DNA of 64,000 nt from Pseudomonas triticicola (GTDB taxonomy: Bacteria; Pseudomonadota; Gammaproteobacteria; Pseudomonadales; Pseudomonadaceae): positions 2,021,001 through 2,085,000 of the forward strand of contig NZ_JAHSTX010000001.1 of assembly GCF_019145375.1 (NCBI RefSeq). The letters are read 5' to 3'. Each line of letters starts with the position of its first letter. Positions within the stretch are counted from its first letter, which is position 1. A program made the translations under genes and the position numbers. Under the pieces are notes generated by a model. It searched no databases, was not told the origin of the DNA, and saw nothing but the letters and a program-made list of their open reading frames with translations. Shown one piece after another: positions 9,182 through 17,792 of the stretch.

Positions 9182-10117
9182 ATGAAAGCGATCCAAGTCG
9201 CGCAGTACGGCCAGGCAGAAGCGCTGGAGCTCAAAGAACTTGCGGATCTGAAACCCAATGACGATCAGGTGTTAATCAATGTTGCCGGTAGTGGGATCAA
9301 TCCAATCGATTGGAAAATCCTCTCCGGTGCCATGCAGCAATTCATTCCTCTGCCACTGCCCTACACGCCTGGCGTGGAAGTCTCAGGCACAGTCGCCGCG
9401 GTGGGCAGGAATGTCAGAGACTTTGTCGTTGGCGACAAGGTGTTCGGGTTTATCGGGATTACCGGCGGATATGCGACCCAGGCCCTCTCAACGCCAGATC
9501 GTCTGGCCCTCACGCCGACAACACTATCGTTGCAAGAAGCCGGCGGCGTGCCGGCGGCAGCACTGACTGCTTGGCAAGCCTTGCATGAACACGCCGGGAT
9601 TCAGGCAGGTCAAAAAGTCCTCATTCACGGCGGCTCAGGTGGCGTGGGCAGCTTCGCAATCCAGCTCGCCCGCCTTGCCGGTGCATATGTGATCGCGACC
9701 AGCTCTGCGAAGAACCACGACTATCTGCGTTCACTTGGCGCCGATGAGGTGATTGACTACACCACGGCTAAATTCGAAGACAGCGTTGCTGACCTCGATG
9801 CGGTCATTGATCTGGTCGGCGGCGAAACTCAGAACCGCTCATGGAGTGTGATCAAGCGCGGGGGCGTTCTGGTTTCCCCCGTAAGCGCACCCTCTGCACA
9901 GAAGGCAAGCGAGCACGGTGTGAGTGGCAAAAATTTCGCCACCCGCTCCGATGGCAGCCAATTGGCCGAGATTGCCGCGCTGTTCACATCCGGCAAGCTC
10001 AGCCTTGAGGCTCAAGTGGTACCGCTGACAGGAGTTGTCGACGCGGTTAAACAAAGCTGGGCCGGACACACCCGGGGAAAAATCGTGCTCGATGTCAGCG
10101 CTCAGGCCGAATCCTGA
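9182..10117 (+). CDS. NADP-dependent quinone-oxidoreductase-like MDR protein
   Basis: The 311-residue protein has a GroES-like N-terminal domain (SGINPIDWKIL, then PGVEVSGTVAAVG) and the nucleotide-binding motif HGGSGGVGSFAIQLA near residue 147, typical of zinc-independent quinone oxidoreductases. No structural-zinc cysteines are visible. The ATG at 9182 has GGAGAG upstream; the TTG at 9158 is less likely. It probably shares a transcript with the DoxX gene. Its 3' end overlaps the convergent RND pump gene by 23 bp. Likely role: reduction of quinones or reactive enones. Confidence 0.88.
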   Translation: MKAIQVAQYGQAEALELKELADLKPNDDQVLINVAGSGINPIDWKILSGAMQQFIPLPLPYTPGVEVSGTVAAVGRNVRDFVVGDKVFGFIGITGGYATQALSTPDRLALTPTTLSLQEAGGVPAAALTAWQALHEHAGIQAGQKVLIHGGSGGVGSFAIQLARLAGAYVIATSSAKNHDYLRSLGADEVIDYTTAKFEDSVADLDAVIDLVGGETQNRSWSVIKRGGVLVSPVSAPSAQKASEHGVSGKNFATRSDGSQLAEIAALFTSGKLSLEAQVVPLTGVVDAVKQSWAGHTRGKIVLDVSAQAES

Positions 10118-13100
10118 ACCAGATCGCATACATCGCCGGCAGAAACACCAGCGTGATGATGGTGCCAACAAACGTGCCGCCGATCAGCGTGTACGCCAGC
10201 GTGCCCCAGAACACCGAGTGGGTCAGCGGAATGAACGCGAGAATCGCCGCCAGCGCGGTCAACAACACTGGCCGCGCCCGTTGCACTGTCGCTTCAACCA
10301 CGGCATGGAACGGCGCCAGCCCTTCCTGCTCGTTGTGATGAATCTGCCCGATCAGAATCAGCGTGTTGCGCATCAGAATCCCGGACAGCGCAATCAGCCC
10401 GACCAGCGCATTGATGCCGAATGGCTGGTTGAAGATCAGCAGCGTCGGCACCACACCGATCAAGCCTAACGGCGAGGTGAGGAATACCATGATCATCGCT
10501 GAGATCGAGCGTACCTGGACGATGATGATCAGCAAGGTCATGGCGATCATGATCGGCAGCAACGGCAGAATCGCTTTGCCGGCCTTGCCGGATTCTTCGA
10601 TGGCGCCCGCCTGCTCAATCCGGTAGCCGGAAGGCAGGTTTTCGATGATCGGCTGCAACTGCTGGATGATCGCGCCGGAAACGTCAGGTGGCTGCAAACC
10701 TTCGGCGATGTCGCCACGGACGGTGATGGTCGGCGTGCGATCGCGGCGGCGCAGGATCGGGTCTTCCATGCGCACTTCGACCTGGCCGATCTGCGACAGC
10801 GGGATGCGCTGCCCCGCCGCACCGACCAAGGTGAAGCCTTCGATCTGCGCCGGGTCCAGGCGGATATTGCCCGCCGCACGGCCAACGACCTGCACGGAAC
10901 GGATGTCTTCGCGCACCGCCGTGATCGGCACGCCGCTGAGCAGAAACTGCAACTGCTGGGCGACCGCGCTGGACGTAAGCCCCACTGCCTGCAAGCGATC
11001 CTGATTCAGGTTGAAATGCAGCGTCGGCGTCAGCGGCCCCCAGTCAGTGTTGACGGTTCTCATCATCGGGCTGTTCTGCATCACCGCCCTGACCTGCTCG
11101 GCGATGTCGCGCAATTTCGCCGTATCAGGCCCCATCACCCGGTAGGCCACCGGAAATGGCGAATACGGGCCGAATACGATCTGCGTCGCCCGAACCCGCG
11201 CCTCTGGAGCAAGCCCTTCGGCGACCGCTTCGCGCAAACGCAACTTCAGAGTTTCACGGGCGTCCTGGCTGTCGGTCAGCACGACGATTTTGGCGAACGA
11301 TGGGTCCGGCAATTCCGGCGCCATTGCCAGGAAAAACCGTGGCGCACCCTGGCCGATATAGGCGGTGACGATTTTTGCTTCATCCTGCTTGTGCAGCCAG
11401 GCTTCGACTTTGGCCGCCGCGGCGCTGGTCTGCTCGATGGACGTGCCGTAGGGCATCTGCACTTCGATCATCACTTCAGGGCGGTCAGAGGTCGGAAAGA
11501 ACTGCTTCTTCACCAGCCCCATGCCCGGAATCGCAACGGCAAACAGCGCGACCACCGCACCGGCCACCAGCCATTTGCGCGTGATCACCCACGCCAGAAC
11601 GCGCCGGAAACGGTTATAGCGCGGCGTGTCGTAGATTGCCGCGTGCCCGCCTTCGACTTTCTTGATGTCCGGCAACAACTTCACGCCCAGATACGGCGTG
11701 AAAGCTACGGCGACGACCCACGAAGCAATGAGCGCGATGCCAACAATCCAGAACATGTTGCTGGTGTATTCGCCCGCCGTTGATTGCGCGAAGCCGTTGG
11801 GCAGAAAGCCAATCGCCGTCACCAGCGTACCGGCCAGCATTGGCGCTGCCGTGTGGCTCCAGGCATAAGCGGAGGCCTTGATGCGGTCGTAGCCCTCCTC
11901 CATCTTCACCACCATCATTTCGATGGCGATGATCGCGTCATCGACCAGCAGCCCGAGCGCCAGAATCAGCGAACCCAAGGTGATCCGGTCAAAGTTCTTG
12001 CCGGTGGCCGCCATCACCACAAACACGATCGCCAGGGTCAACGGCACCGCCGCTGCGACCACCACGCCGACACGCCAGCCCATGCTAAGAAAGCACACCA
12101 GCATAACCACCAGCAGCGCGACAAAGAACTTGACCATGAACTCGCCAACGGCCGAGTCGATATTCACTGCCTGATCGGTGACTTTCGAGAGGGTCATGCC
12201 CAAGGGCATTTCTTCGTTGATCGTGACTGTCTCGGCATCCAGCGCCTTGCCCAGATCGAGACCGTTCCACCCCTCGCGCATGATCACGCCGAGCAATAAC
12301 GCTTCTTCGCCGTTGTTGCGCACCAGGAAGGTTGCCGGGTCTTCGTAGCCGCGCTCGACCGTGGCCACGTCAGACAGCTTGAGTGTTCGGCCCTGAGCGA
12401 CAACAGGCGTGTCGCGGATTTTCTGCAACGTATCGAACGCGCCATCGACGCGCAAAAACACCTCCGGCCCTTTGGTTTCGACCGACCCGGCGGGCGTCAA
12501 TACGTTCTGATTGTTCAGCGCGGCGAAGATGTCCTGCGGCGACAAGCCCAGCGTCGCCAAGCGATCATGGGAAAACGAAACGAATATCCGCTCGGCCTGC
12601 TCGCCGATGATGTTGACCTTTTTCACCCCCGGCACGTGCAACAGGCGCTGGCGTAACGTCTCCGCATCGCGTACCAGCAAGCGCTGCGGCTCGCCCCTGG
12701 CTTTCAAGGCGAACAGCGCGAAGGTCACGTCGGAGAACTCGTCGTTGACCATCGGCCCGATGACACCCGCCGGCAGCTTGATTGCTTCGTCGTCGAGCTT
12801 TTTCCGTGCCTGATAAAACTCTTCCTGCACTTGCGACGGCGGTGTGCTGTCGAGCAACGAGACCATGGTGAATGCCAGTCCCGGGCGCGTGTAGGTTTCC
12901 GAGCGGTCGTACCACTTCAGCTCCTGCAAGCGTTTTTCGAGGGGTTCGGCGACCTGATCCTGCATCTCCTGCGCGGTCGCCCCTGGCCACGCCGTAATCA
13001 CCGTGAGCTGCTTGACCGTGAACGGCGGATCTTCCGCCCGGCCCAATTTGAAGAACGACAGGACGCCGGCAACGGCGATCAGAAAAATTAGAAACACCGT

Positions 13101-13154
13101 GATCGCGCGCTGGCGCACGGCGATGGCGGAAAGGTTGAACCGGCCCTCGCTCAT
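10095..13154 (-). CDS. RND efflux permease (HAE1-type inner-membrane pump)
   Basis: The 1019-residue protein has RND architecture: TM1 near residues 12-32, a first large periplasmic loop (WPGATAQEMQDQV... PPSQVQEEFYQARKKL), TM2-6, the proton-relay TM4 block LLVDDAIIAIEM with both aspartates, a second periplasmic loop, and TM7-12. The length is normal. It overlaps the adaptor gene by the ATGA quartet at 13151-13154, so the two are translationally coupled. No outer-membrane factor gene lies nearby, so it presumably uses a TolC/OprM-like channel encoded elsewhere. Substrates may be drugs or solvents, which the sequence does not decide. Confidence 0.95.
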   Translation of the reverse strand: MSEGRFNLSAIAVRQRAITVFLIFLIAVAGVLSFFKLGRAEDPPFTVKQLTVITAWPGATAQEMQDQVAEPLEKRLQELKWYDRSETYTRPGLAFTMVSLLDSTPPSQVQEEFYQARKKLDDEAIKLPAGVIGPMVNDEFSDVTFALFALKARGEPQRLLVRDAETLRQRLLHVPGVKKVNIIGEQAERIFVSFSHDRLATLGLSPQDIFAALNNQNVLTPAGSVETKGPEVFLRVDGAFDTLQKIRDTPVVAQGRTLKLSDVATVERGYEDPATFLVRNNGEEALLLGVIMREGWNGLDLGKALDAETVTINEEMPLGMTLSKVTDQAVNIDSAVGEFMVKFFVALLVVMLVCFLSMGWRVGVVVAAAVPLTLAIVFVVMAATGKNFDRITLGSLILALGLLVDDAIIAIEMMVVKMEEGYDRIKASAYAWSHTAAPMLAGTLVTAIGFLPNGFAQSTAGEYTSNMFWIVGIALIASWVVAVAFTPYLGVKLLPDIKKVEGGHAAIYDTPRYNRFRRVLAWVITRKWLVAGAVVALFAVAIPGMGLVKKQFFPTSDRPEVMIEVQMPYGTSIEQTSAAAAKVEAWLHKQDEAKIVTAYIGQGAPRFFLAMAPELPDPSFAKIVVLTDSQDARETLKLRLREAVAEGLAPEARVRATQIVFGPYSPFPVAYRVMGPDTAKLRDIAEQVRAVMQNSPMMRTVNTDWGPLTPTLHFNLNQDRLQAVGLTSSAVAQQLQFLLSGVPITAVREDIRSVQVVGRAAGNIRLDPAQIEGFTLVGAAGQRIPLSQIGQVEVRMEDPILRRRDRTPTITVRGDIAEGLQPPDVSGAIIQQLQPIIENLPSGYRIEQAGAIEESGKAGKAILPLLPIMIAMTLLIIIVQVRSISAMIMVFLTSPLGLIGVVPTLLIFNQPFGINALVGLIALSGILMRNTLILIGQIHHNEQEGLAPFHAVVEATVQRARPVLLTALAAILAFIPLTHSVFWGTLAYTLIGGTFVGTIITLVFLPAMYAIWFRIRPER

Positions 13155-14260
13155 GGACGACTCCCGGCAATCTGGCCATCGTCGCGGTCAAGCAAGCGCA
13201 CTTCTTCGCCATCGCGCAGCAGATGCGCGCCCAGCGCGACAATCGGCTCACCGACGTTGAGCTGGCCAGCGACACGGGCCGAATCATCGCTCAAGCCCAG
13301 CACCTCGACCGGGCGCCAGCTCACTGTCGCCGGTGTGCCGGCGATGACCCACACGCCGGGGCCTTTGCCCGGGTCGTAGATCGCGGCGACGGGCACTTTC
13401 AGCGCCTGATGTGGCGAAGAACCCTGAGCAATTTCGACGGTGACCGTCGAGCCGATTGGCGCATTGGCCAAACTGCCTTCGAGCACATAGCGAGCCTCGA
13501 AAGTACGAGTTGTGCTGTCGGCCGAATCGGAAAGCAGACGAAGTTTTGCGCTCACCGCAGCCGACGTATCGCCATACAGTTTTGCCTGAGCGGTTGAGCC
13601 CGGCGCGGGGCGCAAGGTCTCGGGCAGATGGACGATGGCCTCCCGCTGACCGGCCCGCGCTAGCCGCACCACCGGTTGTCCCGGACTGACGACTTGCCCG
13701 GGTTCGGCGAGGGTTTCCACCACCACGCCATCAGCGTCCGCCAGCAAAACCGCGTAACCCGAGGCGTTGCGCGCTACGTCCGCTTGCGCCACAGCGGCAT
13801 TGAGCTGGGCCCTGGCGGTGTCAGCGGCGGCTTTGAACTGATCGTAGGCCGATGCCGAAATAGCGCCGGCGGCGACGAGTTTGCGATTGCGCGCTTCGTC
13901 ACCGGCAGTTTGTATGGCTCGGGCGCGAGCGGCGCTCACCGCTTCTTGCTGGGCTCGCGCCTGCAGGCCGAGGTCGATCGGGTCGAGGCGCATCAGTGGC
14001 TGGCCGCGCTTGACCGTCTGCCCGGTATCAACCAGACGCTCGAGCACCTTGCCCGAAACGCGAAAGCCCAGATCGCCCTGGGTGCGCGCAGCGACGACGC
14101 CGGTGAATGATCGAGACCCATTTTCTGCCGGTTGCACCGTTGCCGATCTGACAATCGGCGCCAAGGTACGTGGATCTTTTGCGCTGGAGGAATCCCCGCA
14201 CGCCGTCAGGGCCAAGGGCAACAAACATACCGCGAGGGGGAAAGGTCGGAGCCGGCGCAT
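13151..14260 (-). CDS. RND periplasmic adaptor lipoprotein (membrane fusion protein)
   Basis: The 369-residue protein has a lipoprotein signal ending LTACG, so it is probably tethered to the inner membrane through Cys21. It then shows the adaptor order: RTQGDLGFRVSGKVLERLVDTG lipoyl half, a helical hairpin at about 95-165 (ARAQQEAVSAARARAIQ... QFKAAADTARAQL), the second lipoyl half VVVETLAEPGQVV, and beta-barrel domains. AAAGGA lies before the ATG. It is first in a two-gene operon with the pump. A 25-bp candidate operator lies 47 bp upstream. Confidence 0.93.
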   Translation of the reverse strand: MRRLRPFPLAVCLLPLALTACGDSSSAKDPRTLAPIVRSATVQPAENGSRSFTGVVAARTQGDLGFRVSGKVLERLVDTGQTVKRGQPLMRLDPIDLGLQARAQQEAVSAARARAIQTAGDEARNRKLVAAGAISASAYDQFKAAADTARAQLNAAVAQADVARNASGYAVLLADADGVVVETLAEPGQVVSPGQPVVRLARAGQREAIVHLPETLRPAPGSTAQAKLYGDTSAAVSAKLRLLSDSADSTTRTFEARYVLEGSLANAPIGSTVTVEIAQGSSPHQALKVPVAAIYDPGKGPGVWVIAGTPATVSWRPVEVLGLSDDSARVAGQLNVGEPIVALGAHLLRDGEEVRLLDRDDGQIAGSRP

Positions 14261-14306
14261 GGAATTCCTTTACTGAAAATAGGATGATCATCATATTCTC
14301 AGTCTT

Positions 14307-14331
14307 GTGACCAGTATCGTCAACAGTCACA
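14307..14331. promoter_or_regulatory. Candidate TetR operator, copy 1
   Basis: GTGACC...GTCAACAGTCACA is a 25-bp element with outer GTGAC/GTCAC inverted arms. It is near-identical to copy 2 at 14565-14589: the first 7 and last 13 bases match. It lies just upstream of the adaptor start. A conserved duplicate in a gap next to a tetR gene suggests the repressor's site; binding is inference. Confidence 0.55.
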
Positions 14332-14390
14332 GAGTCACCGGCCCGATTTTCAGCGTTAAATCAGAATCGATAGCTGACAGACGTACTGAG

Positions 14391-14555
14391 CTAGCTGGCG
14401 CTGTTCTTGTATTTCGCGCTGTACGAACCTTTGCCAGTCGAGTTTTCGTTGATCTCGACGCTGAATACGCGGCCCGCGATTGGTGTTGTTCGCGGGAGGC
14501 TGATCAACCGAGAACCCAGTAAGCAGCACTGAAATAACCAAACTGCGGCGGCCAT
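14391..14555 (-). pseudogene. Small membrane ORF, possible DUF3592-like remnant
   Basis: A 54-codon frame starts at the ATG at 14555 and ends with TAG at 14391. The translation has a hydrophobic start (MAAAVWLFQCCLLG), then TPIAGRVFSVEINENSTG and KGSYSAKYK. The TGRV-type strand after a transmembrane helix recalls DUF3592 membrane proteins, which are more than twice this length. So this may be a truncated copy or a genuine tiny gene. It has no convincing ribosome-binding site, but copy 2 of the candidate operator lies 10 bp upstream of its start, as copy 1 lies upstream of the adaptor. Confidence 0.3.
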
Positions 14556-14564
14556 GCTGCCCTA

Positions 14565-14589
14565 GTGACCATACCAGTCAACAGTCACA
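14565..14589. promoter_or_regulatory. Candidate TetR operator, copy 2
   Basis: This is the second copy of the 25-bp GTGACC...GTCAACAGTCACA element, about 258 bp from copy 1 and in the same orientation. It is between the tetR gene's 3' end (14671) and a small ORF. Two spaced copies could allow repression of two start sites or looping. Confidence 0.5.
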
Positions 14590-14670
14590 ATCAGAACAGC
14601 GGAAATGTCGTTGCGTCAGGAACAGGATGGGGTTGGGGCGACTGATCCGAGTATTCGGATCAGCAGAGGG

Positions 14671-15297
14671 TCAAGGCATCAAGCTGCGCAAAATGAGGTT
14701 CGAAGTCAGCGTCGGCGCCACTTCGATGAAATCCAGATTGTGTTGCAGCATCAGTGGATTGACGAAGGGCCGCAGCGCTAGGTGGATCGATTCGACGGTC
14801 TCGTCCAGCGGCGTCCTGCGCTCGAACTCACCGGCCTCGCGCCCTTCACGGACAATGTCGGTGATAAAGCGTTTGATCTGCGCATCGTAACGCTGCGCAC
14901 TTGGCCAGTTCTCACCCGCTGCAAACGCGGCAATGTCGTAGAGTTTGCGATCGTTGAAGAACAGATTCACACCCGTGGCGATCACGGTTTTTACCAGCCG
15001 ACGGAAACGCTCGGTGGGCGTCAGGTCTTCTTCGTTGATCGCTTGCTCGACCGCCGCAACGATCTGCCCCAGACAGTTCGCGCAGATGGCTTCGCCAATC
15101 GCCTGTTTGGAATCGAAGAATTTGTAGATGTATGCCTTGGAGAAACCGATGGCCTTGGCCAGATCAGACACTGTGGTCTTGGCGTAGCCGTACTGGCTGA
15201 AATGCTCGTTGGCCGCCGCGACAATCTGATCACGAATGTCGTGGTCGACGGGACCACGCGGGCCGGGGAAGGATGGGGAAACTGAGGACTGATTCAT
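14671..15297 (-). CDS. TetR/AcrR-family repressor of the RND operon
   Basis: The 208-residue protein has the TetR HTH near residues 25-70 (IVAAANEHFSQYGYAKTTVSDLAKAI, then GFSKAYIYKFFDSKQAI) and an all-helical ligand domain. It is upstream of, and on the same strand as, the adaptor-pump genes, an arrangement usual for local repressors of RND pumps. Two candidate operators lie in the 410 bp between it and the pump operon. The inducer is presumably a pump substrate (inference). Confidence 0.9.
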   Translation of the reverse strand: MNQSSVSPSFPGPRGPVDHDIRDQIVAAANEHFSQYGYAKTTVSDLAKAIGFSKAYIYKFFDSKQAIGEAICANCLGQIVAAVEQAINEEDLTPTERFRRLVKTVIATGVNLFFNDRKLYDIAAFAAGENWPSAQRYDAQIKRFITDIVREGREAGEFERRTPLDETVESIHLALRPFVNPLMLQHNLDFIEVAPTLTSNLILRSLMP

Positions 15298-15368
15298 GTC
15301 GGCAGCTTACTCACCCGCCCGCCGACTGACAACGTGTGACTCATTCTGAAAAACACCACCCATCCACT

Positions 15369-15391
15369 GTGGGAGCGAGCCTGCTCGCGAA
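15369..15391 (+). repeat. REP sequence (single)
   Basis: GTGGGAGCGAGCCTGCTCGCG plus AA is the common REP of fluorescens-group genomes, with an internal GCGAGC...GCTCGC hairpin. It lies between the tetR start and the APC permease 3' end. Further copies are at 16884, 40428-40520 and 42168-42254. Confidence 0.9.
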
Positions 15392-15431
15392 TACGCCCGC
15401 CCAAACAACACCAATTCCCCAAGCTGCTGCA

Positions 15432-16754
15432 CTACCCGGCCTTACTGATCGCGGAAAAATTGATACGAGAAAAGCCATGCAGCAACATCCCGACAATGAT
15501 CAACGCCCCCGCGCGCAACCACGTTTCCCACCCCTGCTGACTGAGCAGAACCAGACACGACACGATCGCAAGCACCGGAACGAAGGTCGGCACGCGAAAG
15601 TGGTCCTCCTCTACCCTGTCACGACGAAGAACCAGCACCGCCACATTGGTACTCAGAAAAACGAACAGCAACAGCAACACCACCGTCTCTGCCAGCGTTG
15701 CCAGCGTCCCTGTAAGTGTCAGGGCAATGGCGACCAAGGTCGTTGCGACAATGGCAGCCCAAGGGGTTTTTCGTTCAGGCAGCACCGCACCCAAAACACC
15801 CGGCAACAGCCCCAGATTGGCCATGCCATAGGTCAATCGACTGGCCATGATCATGGTTAACAGCGCACCGTTGGCGACAGCGATCAGCGCAATGAAGGAG
15901 AAGAGTGTCGGTGGAATTTGGAGGGTCGATGCGCGGACAACTTCGAGCAAAGGCGCCGACGTGGCGACCAACTTCTCGGTAGGCAACACCGAAGAAGCTG
16001 CCACACCCACCGCCATGTAAACCACACCAGCGGTGAGCAAAGCGGCGAACAAGGCGCGCGGGTAGACCTTACGCACGTCCTTGATTTCCTCCGCCAGATT
16101 CGCCGAGGTTTCGAAGCCTACGAAAGAATAGAAGGCCAACAACGCCGCCCCCAGCACCGCCAGCACGGGACTGACGCCCGGCTTGAACGTGAGCGTCCGC
16201 CCCAGATCCGCATCGCCTGTGCGGAAATACCAGACCGCAGCCACGATCACCAGAATCAACCCGGACAGCTCAATCACAGTCATCACCAGGTTTGCCCCAA
16301 GCGACTCCTTGATCCCCCGCGCGTTGAGCAGGCCGATCGCCAGGAGAAACACCAGCGCTGCAATCTGCGGCGATACGTCGACGAAGGCGTTCAAGTAATC
16401 ACCGGCAAACGCCAGCGACAAACCCGCAGCGCTGGTGACCGCAGCCGCCAGCATGCAGAAACCGACCAGGAAGGAAATGAGCGGTGACTTGAACGCCTTT
16501 TCCGCGAACACCGAAGCCGCGCCGGCGTGGGGATATTTGGTCACCAGCTCCGCGTAGGAACCTGCCGTCAACATGGCGAAGAACAATGCGATCAGCAGCG
16601 GCACCCAAATCGCGCCGCCCACCTCCCCCGCGATCGTTCCGGCGAGTGCGTAAACACCCGCGCCGAGTACATCGCCGAGAATAAACAGAAACAGCATCGG
16701 GAAAGTGATAGCCCGGCGCAGAGAAGTTTTATCAGTGTGAGCCGTCACGGTCAT
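15432..16754 (-). CDS. APC-family amino-acid permease
   Basis: The 440-residue protein has about 12 hydrophobic segments and the APC opening LFILGDVLGAGVYALAG, where G-x-G-x-x-x-x-x-G is the unwound TM1 substrate motif. Other typical blocks are AELVTKYPHAGAASVFAEKAF, and FYSFVGFETSANLAEEIKDVRKVYPRAL around TM6-7. The length is normal. AAGGA directly abuts the ATG, so initiation at the GTG at 16748 is possible and would remove two residues. It stands alone between two REP sequences. The substrate is likely an amino acid or amine. Confidence 0.9.
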   Translation of the reverse strand: MTVTAHTDKTSLRRAITFPMLFLFILGDVLGAGVYALAGTIAGEVGGAIWVPLLIALFFAMLTAGSYAELVTKYPHAGAASVFAEKAFKSPLISFLVGFCMLAAAVTSAAGLSLAFAGDYLNAFVDVSPQIAALVFLLAIGLLNARGIKESLGANLVMTVIELSGLILVIVAAVWYFRTGDADLGRTLTFKPGVSPVLAVLGAALLAFYSFVGFETSANLAEEIKDVRKVYPRALFAALLTAGVVYMAVGVAASSVLPTEKLVATSAPLLEVVRASTLQIPPTLFSFIALIAVANGALLTMIMASRLTYGMANLGLLPGVLGAVLPERKTPWAAIVATTLVAIALTLTGTLATLAETVVLLLLFVFLSTNVAVLVLRRDRVEEDHFRVPTFVPVLAIVSCLVLLSQQGWETWLRAGALIIVGMLLHGFSRINFSAISKAG

Positions 16755-17072
16755 TCCTTGGTTCAGGTGTGGAGGAGCTGGAGGGTTGTCACCTCAAACA
16801 ATGGAAATGGCGCCGAAAGCAAAGTTCAAAATCTGTGATGGGGCTTGTCGGCACGACGCTATAAACATTGCCAACTCGACACCTGTGGGAGCGAGCCTGC
16901 TCGCGAAGACCCCAGCCCGATCAACACAAAACCTCAGCCAAAACCAATTCCCTAAACACCTCGTTTAAAACCGATATCCAGACTGCTCCAGCAAACTACA
17001 ACGCCTTGCGCCATTGCCTACGACTACGCCAGAATCCGCCGGCTTGTGCGCCTCGGGCCGGGGTTCTATCGT
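16755..17072. other. Intergenic, one REP, no gene seen
   Basis: Upstream of the permease this stretch contains one REP at 16884-16907 and AT-richer sequence after it. No reading frame has a ribosome-binding site or family resemblance. The structured leader of the next gene begins near 17073. Confidence 0.5.
16884..16907 (+). repeat. REP sequence (single)
   Basis: TGTGGGAGCGAGCCTGCTCG plus CGAA is the same REP family and orientation as the copy at 15369. The two flank the APC permease gene. Confidence 0.9.
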
Positions 17073-17258
17073 TGGCCGGTCACTGAAAACAGTGATCGGG
17101 TTTGGTAGCCCGCTTTCCACATGGCGCATAACGTCATCCTATGCAGATGCTTTCGCATCGGTTTTATGGTGGCCATGCGCAGGGCGTTTTCGAGCGCGCC
17201 GGTTTTTCCATGTGGGCCGGTCTACCAACCTTCGTATGGCCACCACCCTTCGTTTGGT
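17073..17258 (+). promoter_or_regulatory. Structured leader with nested and alternative hairpins
   Basis: The region opens with the inverted repeat CCGGTCACTG-AAAA-CAGTGATCGG (17076-17099). Then TTGGTAG (17102) can pair with CTACCAA (17222), CCACATGG (17117) with CCATGTGG (17208), GCGCAT (17125) with ATGCGC (17175), and GATGC with GCATC around a four-base loop. These pairs are nested, giving one long stem. Competing partners also exist: GGTGGCCAT (near 17168) with ATGGCCACC (17236), and CTACCAA (17222) with TTTGGTAG (17251). Such mutually exclusive folds just before a start codon suggest a cis-acting RNA switch; this is inference from base pairing only. Confidence 0.55.
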
Positions 17259-17300
17259 AGCGAGAGTGATGGCTCCCTTGGTCACATATGGAGCTTCACC

Positions 17301-17663
17301 ATGTTCAAAGTCACGCCCAACCCGCCACAGTCAGACGCAACCTCCCCCTACGAATCCCTCGATTCAAAAAAACTCCACAAAGCCGCCGACCGCGCCCTCG
17401 ACCACTACCTCAAACCCACCGACACCCTCAAAACCACGCCCTACCAGACCAGCAGCATGTTCCTCGCCAACCCGAAAACCGCCACCGAAGAATTGCTGGT
17501 CAACGCCAGCGAATCGCTAGGCTCCGCCTCGGTGATGTTGAGTGATGTGATCGGGATGGTTGAAGGATCTGCGCGCAAGACACTGCAAGGTATCGCGCAA
17601 GTGGTAATGCTCGGCGAACTGGCGGTCAATCAGGCGTTGGATAACGTCGTGCCGGTGGAGTAA
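17301..17663 (+). CDS. DUF6124-like small Pseudomonas protein
   Basis: The 120-residue protein opens MFKVTPNPPQSDATSPYESLDSKK-like sequence, followed by AADRALDHYLKP and a C-terminal helical part (ASVMLSDVIGMVEGSARKTLQGIAQVVML). I recognise this as a Pseudomonas family usually labelled DUF6124 (related to DUF3077), of unknown function. The ATG at 17301 fits the family's usual first residues. It has no membrane segment. Its leader is exceptionally structured and the gene ends at a hairpin terminator. No operon partner is present. Confidence 0.75.
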   Translation: MFKVTPNPPQSDATSPYESLDSKKLHKAADRALDHYLKPTDTLKTTPYQTSSMFLANPKTATEELLVNASESLGSASVMLSDVIGMVEGSARKTLQGIAQVVMLGELAVNQALDNVVPVE

Positions 17664-17760
17664 ACGAAAATGCCCTGTTACCGGTGAGGTGCAGAGTTTC
17701 AAATACAAGCGATGAAGGTCGGGCGTGCGCTTATGTCCCGCCCCCCACCGCGCTCATCAC

Positions 17761-17787
17761 AAGAGCCCAGCCTTGCGCTGGGCTCTT
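17761..17787. terminator. Hairpin between convergent genes
   Basis: AAGAGCCCAGC, a five-base loop, and GCTGGGCTCTT form an 11-bp stem between the DUF6124-like gene and the YHYH gene, which converge here. The tails are weakly T-rich on both strands, so it probably works as a shared terminator. Confidence 0.65.
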
Positions 17788-17792
17788 GCCGT

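Noticed and set aside
10095..14260. Possible heavy-metal (CzcA-type) RND pump
   Set aside because: The TM4 block LLVDDAIIAIEM has the two adjacent aspartates of HAE1-type pumps, the adaptor lacks metal-binding His/Cys motifs, and the regulator is TetR rather than a metal sensor.
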